Positions 9,820-18,132 of a DNA stretch of 41,507 bases are shown in pieces; the first letter of the stretch is position 1, and each line of letters opens with the position of its first letter. The stretch lies in the NCBI GenBank assembly GCA_003427395.1, contig BFEA01000311.1, positions 1,663,515 through 1,705,021 on the forward strand, in the 5' to 3' direction. This DNA comes from Chara braunii. Its lineage: Eukaryota > Streptophyta > Charophyceae > Charales > Characeae. Made by a program: the position numbers and the translations under genes. The notes beneath the pieces were generated by a model. The model was not told the DNA's origin, searched no databases, and saw only the letters and a list, made by a program, of their open reading frames with translations.

Positions 9820-10171
9820 ACAAACTGCCCCTGTGTGTGATATGCCAGACTGGGGAGATCAACAGAACAAGCACGAGCAACAGCCACAAGCAACCCACTC
9901 AAGACCCGATCGGCTGGGCCCGACCATACTCCGCGGACTAGGGCAGTGGTGGTCAACTCCATCGCTGCGCTTGGTCGTCCTGGTGTCCGCCTGGTGCTTC
10001 TGCCCGGGCGTAGATGGTTTTTGCACGTGGCATCTCAGGAGACGGCACGTCGGCGTGAGGGATGAAAGTTCAGATCGAAGAGGCAGCGCGTTTGTTTTGG
10101 GCGAACAGGTACAACAATTACATCAAGAATAACGACAACAACAGCATCTTACATTAACAACAGTGGTAGTG

Positions 10172-11308
10172 ATGGAGGCGGCGATCAGGCAAAGCGTGGG
10201 GCTGCAGCATCCTATGTGGAGTACGGAAGTTGCTGTTGCCTCGCCCGAGGAGAAGGAAGCAGTGCTGGAGTTGGTGAGAATGTATAAATGCCAGGTGGAA
10301 GACATTTACGCAGTGCTGACTCAACACCGCCATAATCTGCCAGTGGAGTTTTTGGTGGAGGGTGAGGAAATGTTCATTGGGTGGGAGGAGGAGCTCCATG
10401 CAAATCTCTCCCTCCAACAGTTCGGTGGCACTAAAAGAGCAGAAGTGATGGCTGGGCTGCGTGATTGCACCAAAATGCTCGAGAAAGTGAGAGAAATCTT
10501 TGTTGAGCTTCGGGTGGGGCTGCCCCCCCATCTGCATGTGAATACACGAATGGACGATTCGAAACGGTGCTGCTACGTGGACTTTGAGGAGGGGCAAGCC
10601 ACGTTGCAGGACCGCTACTGTGAAGATGACGGGGGCATCACAGAAGATGTGAACGATAACAGCCTCATTGCCTGCAGTTCTGCCACTTCCGCCGATAAAG
10701 GTGATACAATTGCCAACAAGAACAGTGATGACGACAACAATAACAACAATAACAACAACAACAACAACAACAACGACAATCACAACGGCGATGCTGGTGT
10801 TCCATGTGGAGATGACGATGACAACAATACCGACAACAACATCGTCGATGACAACAACAACAACATCAACAACAACGACAATTACAACAGCGACAATGGT
10901 GCTCAGCGTGGTGTTACACGTGGAGATGACGATGATAACAATACCGACAACAACATCGATGACAACAACAACAACAACGACAATTACAACAGCGAGGATG
11001 GTGCTCAGCGGGGAGACCAAGGTCAAACATGTATTTGGATCATCAATAATAACAAGCCAAAAACTGACGGGGAGGAGAGTGCTCAGCGCGGGGACGATTT
11101 TCATAAATGCGTCTGGGCCATCCAAGTCGTCAACACAGTTAATGATGATAATATTGCGGGCCCGGTAGATAATGACTACAACAGCGGGCGTAGGGGGCAG
11201 GGGCTGTTTCTCGAGTGTCTTGCCTCTCCCGGTGGGGGTGGCGCTATTGGGAATGGAACGAAGATGTTGTCTACGGCTATGTCTATAAGTAGATGTCTGT
11301 TCGGCTGA
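10172..11308 (+). CDS. Hypothetical protein with Asp/Asn-rich repeat region, 378 residues
   Basis: I do not recognise the family. The frame could be opened nine bases earlier at a GTG (10163), but in a eukaryote the ATG at 10172 is the better start; it has G at -3 and G at +4. Residues 1 to about 155 are non-repetitive, rich in Glu, Val and Leu, and look helical, with a Cys pair in KRCCYVDF. Residues about 185-285 are mostly Asn and Asp, built on two 38-residue units (114 bp) containing GDDDDNNTDNN. A GAQRG or SAQRG motif occurs three times in the second half. The C-terminal 100 residues are ordinary and there is no signal peptide or membrane segment. A 407-codon frame on the opposite strand (10154-11377) is mostly poly-Val from the same repeat and is rejected. 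It could be a single-exon gene, one exon of a longer gene, or an old repeat-derived frame. Confidence 0.5.
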   Translation: MEAAIRQSVGLQHPMWSTEVAVASPEEKEAVLELVRMYKCQVEDIYAVLTQHRHNLPVEFLVEGEEMFIGWEEELHANLSLQQFGGTKRAEVMAGLRDCTKMLEKVREIFVELRVGLPPHLHVNTRMDDSKRCCYVDFEEGQATLQDRYCEDDGGITEDVNDNSLIACSSATSADKGDTIANKNSDDDNNNNNNNNNNNNNDNHNGDAGVPCGDDDDNNTDNNIVDDNNNNINNNDNYNSDNGAQRGVTRGDDDDNNTDNNIDDNNNNNDNYNSEDGAQRGDQGQTCIWIINNNKPKTDGEESAQRGDDFHKCVWAIQVVNTVNDDNIAGPVDNDYNSGRRGQGLFLECLASPGGGGAIGNGTKMLSTAMSISRCLFG

Positions 11309-11708
11309 TATGTTATCGCGCCGTTTCTGTGGGAACCGGGGGGGAGGATTGAGGGGTGTGACTAGGGTATATGGCACCCCGATGACCAGCCGAGGATGCT
11401 TCTCATTTGTGCGCCTGAAACCCTACATCTGTCTTGGGGACACGTGGCACCCCGACATGAGTTTTGTTGTTTTCCGTTTGACCTTTTTCCTACCCCGAAT
11501 GCCTCTCCCCCTTACGGCGATTGCATGAAGTGATAGTAGATGATAAGGGTTTCGGCGTAGGAATCTGAGTTTCGATGTGATGAGCAGTTAATCCCCTCAG
11601 TTGAGGGCAATCAATGCTGCTCATCAGGTGGTAGAGTGCCGCGTGTTGGATCGGCAGGTGTTTTGTAGGAATGACACGTGGCGTGTTGACATGAATTCGT
11701 AATTGTTG
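11309..11708. other. Region after the Asp/Asn-rich ORF
   Basis: No gene is seen. GGCACCCCGA occurs twice (near 11374 and 11448), the second after a CACGTG. The part from about 11530 to 11708 may be the body of the short element whose LINE-type tail follows. Confidence 0.4.
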
Positions 11709-11840
11709 AGGGACGCTGGACCCGATTTCCAGCAGGTGTTGCTCCCCACCAATAGATGGAGCCTCCCCGACGCTGCTAGCCGTGTCTGCTCCTATCAGCA
11801 CCCCTAGCAGACGGTCGGGTTGTTTTGTTATAAAAAAAAA
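11709..11840 (+). mobile_element. Short element sharing the LINE 3' tail (tail copy 4)
   Basis: Here the tail is on the plus strand: core 11709-11761 (AGGGACGCTGGACCCGATTT then CCAGCAGGTGTTGCTCCCC), a stem-loop with CTGCTAG (11773-11779) pairing with CTAGCAG (11804-11810), and a short A9 end (11832-11840). Similarity to the LINEs stops at the left edge of the core. It is the only tail copy in this orientation. Confidence 0.65.
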
Positions 11841-11847
11841 CAACCCG
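11816..11847. repeat. Perfect 11-bp inverted repeat at a tail-to-tail junction
   Basis: CGGGTTGTTTT (11816-11826) is the exact reverse complement of AAAACAACCCG (11837-11847), with a 10-base spacer. It lies where the plus-strand LINE-tail element meets the minus-strand SINE. Confidence 0.85.
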
Positions 11848-12040
11848 ATATACAACACCATGGACAATCGCAGGCAGTGTCTGTATAAGCTTACCGTGCG
11901 CCGGCCCAAGGGACTGTGCGTCATTCTAACGCCCTGCCAGTGTCCAGACGCAAGGCTGCAATTGAGTTTTGAACCTGCAATCTCATACCACAATTCGCAG
12001 TTCCAGCCGGTGCCCTAACCACTACATCCACTGGACACAA
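11841..12040 (-). mobile_element. tRNA-derived SINE
   Basis: On the minus strand an A box (TGGATGTAGTGGTTAGGGCA, within 12030-12009) and a B box (AGGTTCAAAACTC, 11976-11963) are at tRNA-like spacing. About 110 bases of unrelated body follow, and the element runs into the T/A stretch at 11832-11840. Plant SINEs that end in a T run are known (Au-type), and this end would fit. Its tRNA source differs from the heads at 7250-7425 and 9740-9819. Confidence 0.55.
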
Positions 12041-12344
12041 CTGCTTAAAACATTGAACTTCTTAATTGTGAAAAGGGGCCTTCATCTGCCAATCTGCACG
12101 TGCCCGCATCTATTACCCTGTAGCCACCTCCCCTTCATACCTGGAAGCCAAATAAAGGCTGAATCGGAGAGTCTGACCTGACATGATGAGAAGTACTCAT
12201 CACTTGGATACAACAAGAATATGGGATGCAACAAGAATATGGGTAACCTCCTCACTGATATCAATGTGTGATCTGCATAATCAACGGACGACACATGGAT
12301 TGATAAAGCAAGTAGCCAACCCAAGTGATTAGCCCCCCAATACT

Positions 12345-12514
12345 TCTTCTTCTTTTTTTTCTTTTTTTCTTTTTTTTTAATGCAAAAGCCCTTTTGCAAG
12401 GCCACTATCCCAGCAGGGGTAAGAGAACCACCAGAATTGAGGCTCTGGCTGTTGGGCTGTTTCATCTATAGGTGGGGAGCAACACCTGCTGGAAACCAGG
12501 TCCAAGGTCCCTTT
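12345..12514 (-). mobile_element. Short element sharing the LINE 3' tail (tail copy 5)
   Basis: The core is at 12462-12514 (plus strand: ATAGGTGGGGAGCAACACCT then GCTGGAAACC). The A-rich end is the T-rich tract 12346-12379. Unlike the other four copies, the spacer between core and tail does not form the short stem with the GATNNGAGCA loop, so this copy is the most divergent. Similarity to the LINEs ends at about 12514. Confidence 0.55.
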
Positions 12515-13060
12515 AATACACCAATGCAGGTGAATGTCATGGTCATTCAGATAACTCGAATTAAAGTCGACCACAGTAAGCTCCCAGGTCGTAGGTTTGC
12601 CGAAATACTGACAAAAGATTGGCACACCTCTCTCTACCACACGACTGTCTCCCCCACCCGTCCATCCCTACCCCCCCATCCCATCAACACACATGCAGTC
12701 CGCCTGTGCCATCCATCGGATCAAGTGTTTATACTAAATGAAGTGCTGAATGGAAATGAGCTGTTAGGCCAGGCACCTGGATATATCATGTTTAATACAT
12801 GGCGCTTCTTCAAAGCAGAAATGCGTGAAGTTACTTGAACACACACACACAAAAAGTCATGATTTTTCTTAGTGTATAGCGAATATGACAACACACACAC
12901 AATTGCAAGGTTGGTGTGAGTAAAGTCGACCACTTTTCTCAGGGGTATCGCTAACTCTGGGCGATGTGGTAAAAGTCCGACGAAACAGCCTGAGTCAGAC
13001 ACAGTCATGCTTTTTTCGAGTGAATAGCGAATATCACAGAACACACACACATACAAGGTT
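12515..13060. repeat. Direct repeats joined by (AC)n tracts
   Basis: AGTCATG followed by a T-rich block, then ATAGCGAATAT and an ACACACACAC tract, occurs at about 12856-12902 and again at about 13003-13050, period about 147 bp. AAAGTCGACCAC occurs near 12561 and 12924, hinting at a third, older unit. No gene is seen. Confidence 0.6.
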
Positions 13061-13528
13061 TTTTTTTATATAATTAAAAATAAAAAATAAAAATAATAAG
13101 TGAAAATCAAAAACAAAATTTGGGGGGGCTCACTGAAAGGTCCCCTCCCCCGACTGTGCAACCCCAACCACAACTTCCCTCAGCTGGGAAAAAAAAAATG
13201 GCCGATTCCGCAACCCGTCTGCGCAGCCACGGTCGCACATTCACGGGGCCCGTTGTTAGGAAACTCGGCGAGGGGTCGCCTGTCCGTCGCGGAAGCCAAG
13301 GGCTGCAGCGTCTGTCACCCGCCGTGCCCCCTTCCCAGGTCCTCAGCGGCTGAACAGGGTGTGGGGTTTATCCTGCCTGTCACGCCCTCACTCATGAATT
13401 GGATCTGGGGCTCTTTCCGACATGCAAAACAGAGGGGAAAATACTTAAAAAAGAATGAATGTATCCGGCCAGCAGATTTGAAATCTGGCTGGAGCCAGCG
13501 AGGAGGTGGAGTCTGCAAGGTTCCTTTT

Positions 13529-14051
13529 TTTTTTCTTTTTTTTTTTTTTGAGAATTAAAAAGAGCTTGAAAAACTACGAATGACTACTGACCTCTTTTCG
13601 AATGCTCGGAACCCCTAGACTCCCAAACAAAACTCTCCAAAACTATCCAACATTGTCTTATTCCCTGTCGAGCTCTCCCAGGCCCCACACTCCCACCTGG
13701 CTAGGTTACAGAGCAACACGACTCGCCCCAGCTCCGGCCAGCGTCGTCCCAACAGCAACCCTTGGTTGGCCCTTGGAATGCCCACCCCAAAGCATCCCCA
13801 GATCTCTCTACCAGGCCTCACGCTCCTGCAGTCAGCAGGTTACAGGGCGACAACCCAGCACCAGCCAGCATCGTTCTGGCATCGAACAACCGCAGATCCA
13901 TGAATGTACCAGTATCAAATAGCCTAAAGCGAGTTGCTAGAAGTCCCCAGAATCCTAAAACATTCTCAGAACCACCAGGAAACAAACCTTTTTTTGAAGA
14001 TATCCTTGAGATAACGGGGCTATTACCTGACTTCAACTTTTTTTTTTTCAA
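13529..14051. repeat. Related repeat units left of inverted arm A, between two T tracts
   Basis: T-rich tracts at 13526-13549 and 14039-14050 bound this stretch. It contains two degenerate copies of the monomer seen inside arm A, recognisable by AGATCTCTCTACCAGGCCTC, GTTACAGGGCGACA and CCGGCCAGCGTC-type blocks. No gene is evident. Confidence 0.5.
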
Positions 14052-15241
14052 GAATTCTGAAATTCGGTGTCCCCCAAAGCTCGAATCAAAGAAGCATTCG
14101 TAAAAAACCACCTGCCTTAGGGCCTTTCAGCAGCCCAACCCTTACTTGCCTCACCCCTATATCTCGATGCCCAATCTCTACCAGGCCTCATGCCCCCAAC
14201 TGCTACGTTACAGAGTGGCACAGCCCACCCCAGAATAACCCCCACCTGCTAGGCCACAGGGCAAAGCGACCCCCGGATCCGGCCGGCGTCGACTAGGCAC
14301 CAACTCACCAAAAGACACTAGAGTGCCTTCCACCCTCGACAACTCCCCAGATCTCTCTACGAGGTCTCATGCCCTCGTACAGCTCGAGTTACAGGGCAGC
14401 ATGAGCAAGCCCCAGCACCGACCAGCGTCCTTCTGGCCTTGTCTTTTCGCAAACCCCTGGGACTCAGAACTAAGGTAAATAGCAGTCAAACCACCAATCA
14501 GCACCATAGTTGTAGATCTCATTATTCGTCTCCTTCATGCACTGGTTGCAGATATCCCCCCAACAAACCCCTTGAACCCTACTCCGGCAAGTCTTACCAC
14601 GATGAAGTCACCATCTCCACCGCTGTTGTACCCTATTACAACCCTGCAGGCTAGCCCCTTCGCCGCAGAGCGCGTCATCTCCTGCCGTCACAACCACCAC
14701 AACCCCTGCCTTTAGCACCAAACCTTGGAAGAATTTTTCAATTAAGAAAAAATAGGAAAATCGGGTACAAAAAATCCCGAAAAATCACATGAACATTCCA
14801 ACGCACACTATTCCCACAGGGAGAGGGGAAGAGAGGGAAAAGAACAACCCTCTCTCCCCATGGAAACTCCAGCGCCTATTGAGGTCTCAGATACATGTAA
14901 ACGGGTCACAAGAGGCAAAGGGATTACTTCTCTCCCCCAAAACATAACCCCCTATCTGTTTACTGGCTCCCCGGGAAGGTGCCCCCTCGCCTCCCCGCCC
15001 TAGTTCAAAACAGCTCCCAGAATATCCCTCCTGCTCCCTCAGTCGCATACAATACCCCCTAAAGTATGCCCCCACAGAGCAGAAGATCCCCCTTCCTTCC
15101 TGCCCCACCCCCTCCAAGCGGAACAACCCTCTCAACTCTCACCCTGCTGACATCAGCACCCCTTGTCCTCTCTCCCCAACCGCCATAGTTGATCCGACCC
15201 GAAAATCAGCGTGGCCCAATAAAGGGCAAACCCTCAATATT
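14052..15241 (-). repeat. Inverted-repeat arm A (about 1.19 kb), poly(A)-ended
   Basis: The reverse complement of this segment matches 19684 to about 20867. Shared blocks include the ends near TATTGAGGGTTTG and AATTTCAG..TTCTTG and the block GACACTAGAGTGCCTTCCAC. On the minus strand arm A ends directly in A10 (14050-14041), whereas arm B continues 90 bases to a later A-rich tract. These look like two insertions of one retroelement family in opposite orientation rather than one transposon's termini. In the opposite reading direction both arms keep a Pro-rich open frame (here about 14990-15180, with PEYPSCS and IPLPSCPTPSK), a possible ORF1-like remnant. Confidence 0.75.
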
Positions 15242-15262
15242 TTTTTTATTATTTTTTTTGAA

Positions 15263-15688
15263 GTCTGCGTCAAGTCCAAAGAGTTTTCGTTGGAAAAAAA
15301 TGTGTCTCAGAAACTTCTGCCAGTCTATTTTAGACCCTGGGAAGTTCTCAAAGTAATTGGGGATGCGGAGGGACCGTCTTATCGAATTGATATTCCCCCT
15401 TACCTCAAAACGTATCTTGTCTTTCACGCGTCCAAATTGCTACCCTATGTAGAAGGAAATGAGTTCCCACACATACCTTCTATGATTCCGCCAGCCATGG
15501 GCGGTGGATATGAGGTAGACAAAATCATAGAGCATGGGTACTTTTCTACAGGTGGACGTGACGACCCCAGAAGCAGTTCAAGGTACGTTTAAAATCTCAG
15601 GCACCATCTAAGGACAAATGGTTCAGTAAACGAGAATTACTTGAAACTGCTCCTAATATTGTATCTACATATGAACATGGGTTATAGT
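15263..15688 (+). pseudogene. Chromovirus pol 3' end: integrase C-terminus plus chromodomain
   Basis: The plus-strand frame carries the SH3-like C-terminal end of a Ty3/gypsy integrase (blocks FRPWEVLKVIG, SYRIDIPP and FHASKLLPY), then a chromodomain start (YEVDKIIEHGYF). A frameshift near 15590 follows, after which the chromodomain helix continues (SKDKWFSKRELLETAPNIV) to a stop near 15688. Chromodomains in this place define chromoviruses and guide integration to marked chromatin. The upstream protease, RT and RNase H parts are missing; it is joined at its 5' side to arm A through a T-rich tract. It is a 3' fragment of an LTR element. Confidence 0.8.
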
Positions 15689-16009
15689 CTTAGTTATTTC
15701 TGCGATGGAACTCGAAAATAGGTCGGCAGGAATGCAATAACCCGTGTTCTACAGCAGTCTGGGCCCTCAAAACGGAGCCCAGACAACACAGGCCAAATTT
15801 GGTATGTGCCTAGCAGTGTGACCACACACTGCCCGTGGGAAAATCAACAGTCTAAGTCAACTGTCAGGTCAAAGGTACCCCACCCAGGCCCTTGGTCGGA
15901 TACACTCACTTGTTGTGTGCAGGTACCCAGACAGCATCGAGGACAGAAGGAGTTCGGTTTCAGGTCTATCTGGGTCGTCATCTACATTGAGATCTGGACG
16001 GCTGAGGGA
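15689..16009 (+). other. Spacer between pol and the putative 3' LTR
   Basis: No open frame is seen. It contains a hairpin: GTCTGGGC (15757-15764) pairs perfectly with GCCCAGAC (15777-15784), extended by GTGTT (15744-15748) and AACAC (15785-15789). It ends in GGCTGAGGGA, a plausible short polypurine tract. Confidence 0.45.
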
Positions 16010-16720
16010 TGTAGCACCCGGGGTCCAGACCCCGCGTCAACACTACATAAGCGTTGACTTCCTGACTTTGACATTCATTCAGTCTTGCGTCAATGCTGAC
16101 TTCATGAGTTGACAACGCGACGCTGACTCGACGCTGCCACGCTGGTGAACGTTGGTTTGTGTTGGCATTTGGGAGATCACGGCGACGCGCAGCTGGCTCC
16201 ACGTGGTGGCTGACTAGCTATTGTCTTCAAGGCATGCTGACGTGGCAGATGCCACGCGTTGCTGCTGACGTGGCTGCGGCCACGTGTTCTATTGGCTGAC
16301 GTCCGGACTACGTGACCGGTACTGCTGTTCTGATTCATCATCACTCAGGAGAAGATCATGACTGTGGGGTAATCGTGGATACGTACCTTGTCATCTTGAG
16401 GTCGACATTGCTCCAGTGCGCTAATGAGGACTTATTGACATGCCACGTGGCACATTGTAGTAGAACTTCGGATATGCGTTTCAGACTATTGATTATTTGG
16501 GGTGGTGATTGAGAAGGGAGCCCGACGCAGGAGTGGACCTTGTTCTGTATTCCTCTCCTTTGTCTAATCTCCCTCCTCTCTCTTTCGTCTTTGTATGATT
16601 ATCCCATCTCATTCTTCTGGACACAATTCTGATTATTGGTAATCATCAGCAGGTTGACATTCATCTGGGCTTGCATTGTTGACAAGTGTCTTCACGATCT
16701 GGGTTCATTGCAAGGGCAAC
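16010..16720 (+). mobile_element. Putative 3' LTR of the chromovirus fragment
   Basis: The segment starts TGTAGCACCC, a common start of plant gypsy LTRs, right after a purine-rich stretch and 320 bases after the pol stop. A possible end is CAACA near 16720, giving TGT...ACA ends and a length of about 710 bases. No second copy is in the window to confirm it, so the right boundary is a guess. Confidence 0.45.
16195..16460 (+). promoter_or_regulatory. Cluster of ACGT-core (G-box/ABRE-like) motifs
   Basis: Motifs such as CCACGTGG (16200), GACGTGGC (twice, near 16240 and 16268), GCCACG, GGCCACGTG (16278), TACGTG and the palindrome TGCCACGTGGCA (16440-16451) occur in about 260 bases. ACGT cores are binding sites of plant bZIP and bHLH factors. 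Within an LTR they would be candidate promoter elements. Function is inferred only from motif density. Confidence 0.4.
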
Positions 16721-17504
16721 AAAATCGCAAAATTAGCAAACCCCACGCAGTACCTAGCAAACTCATAAACATAAATATAAAATAAGGGCGAGCGCATATG
16801 AATAAGAGAGTCATAATGAGGGCAACAGAAAAGGCAAAACCGGGGTTGCGCTGGAGGAAACATTAATTTATAATAACAATAAGGATCAAGTGTTTTGATT
16901 TATTTTTATCGTTTTCTCAATTTATTTTTGATTTTTAATTTTATTAATAATAAGATAATCAAAATAATTGTCATGTTCTTGACCCATCTTGGTGCCTCAA
17001 AACGAGTTGCGCAAAAGTCCGCGCGGAGGTTCCGGACCAAGACTAGGTGCAAGCAAGGATTGGAACCAAAATGGGCCAAGACGTCGGCCCAAAGATCAGT
17101 CAAAAATAATACCTAGCCTAAGCTTTAATGTTGCGTTTTTTTTTAACAATTGACTAGGTGGAAAACAGGGGTCAACGCGGATACCCTATTTTTACACGAC
17201 CCTTCAGATGAAAGTAACCCAAAAACCGCGGCTAGTTGAGCAACACTAAACCCAAACGCCTCGATTTCGGGTGACCAACTGACTTTGGCCGCCCGACATC
17301 GTGACCATGTGTCCGGGCCTCGGTCACGGACCCTGTGAACATGACCGGGGGTACGGCACTAAGTCCTCATACTAGATGCATGAGTGGATAATGTAGGGTA
17401 GGTAGGTAGTTAGTGTGAGGTGGACACAACATTGAGAGAGGGAAATAGGGTAGTTAAATACAACTTGTCCCCCATATATGAAGAGAAGACAACTGTACGT
17501 TTTC
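16721..17504. other. Unassigned, mostly AT-rich
   Basis: AT-rich at 16860-16975, G/C-richer after 17000. I see no gene or complete element. The sequence just before the A run at 17505 may be the end of a poly(A)-tailed insertion on the plus strand. Confidence 0.4.
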
Positions 17505-17526
17505 AAAAAAAAAAAAAAAAAAAAAA
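17505..17526 (+). repeat. Poly(A) run
   Basis: A22 occupies this stretch; it may be the tail of a small retroelement whose body lies to the left. No target-site duplication was recognised. Confidence 0.6.
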
Positions 17527-17699
17527 TTGCCTATCTTCAGTATGACATGAAAATACAATGTAGTCAAAGGTTTATTATCGCAGCACAACCACATTGCATA
17601 AGAGCACGAAGTAACCCGTGCTACAAACCTTCTTCTCTGTGCTACTCGGTCTGCATTCAAAGCAATCCTTCCAACTCACTAACCCATCTAGAATGCTCT

Positions 17700-17945
17700 A
17701 CGGTGACGCCCGAGCACAACACGGGTCGTCCCACCAAATTTTGTAAGTACCCTGTTCTCTTGGCCTGCATATCAGCAGACTCCCACCACTCAGATATGAA
17801 AACCGTTTACCAAAGGATCAGCCTGGGTCCGAAGCCCAGGTCGAATCCTTTGGGTACCGCCAAATTTCACCTGGATCCTGACAACGCGGTGACGCGTGAG
17901 CATACTATGGGTGGTCCCGCCAAAACCATTGGTAGGCTCCCGCCG
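17700..17945 (+). repeat. Imperfect direct repeat with a hairpin between the copies
   Basis: CGGTGACGC...GAGCA...GGTCCCRCCAAA-type blocks occur at about 17700-17735 and 17887-17925. Between them AAAGGAT and CCTGGG (17812-17827) pair with CCCAGG and ATCCTTT (17835-17851). GCCAAATTT-like blocks also occur in the spacer near 15792, suggesting a shared repeat family. Confidence 0.55.
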
Positions 17946-18082
17946 TACTCGAAAAATCAAGATCTCAAAAAAATTTAAGGCGGCCGATTTCAGATCCAGA
18001 TAAACATCCTTGAGAAAACACGAAAAAATAAACTAATTAAAACTAAGCAATCTATGAGAATCTGTCAGGGCACGAACACTGA

Positions 18083-18132
18083 GGGGCGCAGTGCAACCGG
18101 GAGCGCTGCGCCCCACGGTTGCACTGCGCCCC
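18083..18132. repeat. Perfect 17-bp inverted repeat (hairpin)
   Basis: GGGGCGCAGTGCAACCG at 18083-18099 is the exact reverse complement of 18116-18132, with a 16-base loop that itself contains GCGCTGCGCCCC, a partial third copy. The stem is very G/C-rich. It could be a foldback relic, a small-RNA precursor or a DNA cruciform; nothing here decides. Confidence 0.85.

Noticed and set aside
10154-11377. 407-codon frame on the minus strand opposite the Asp/Asn-rich ORF
   Set aside because: It is mainly poly-Val/Ile from the same CAA/GAC repeats read on the other strand, and its flanks have no coding character.
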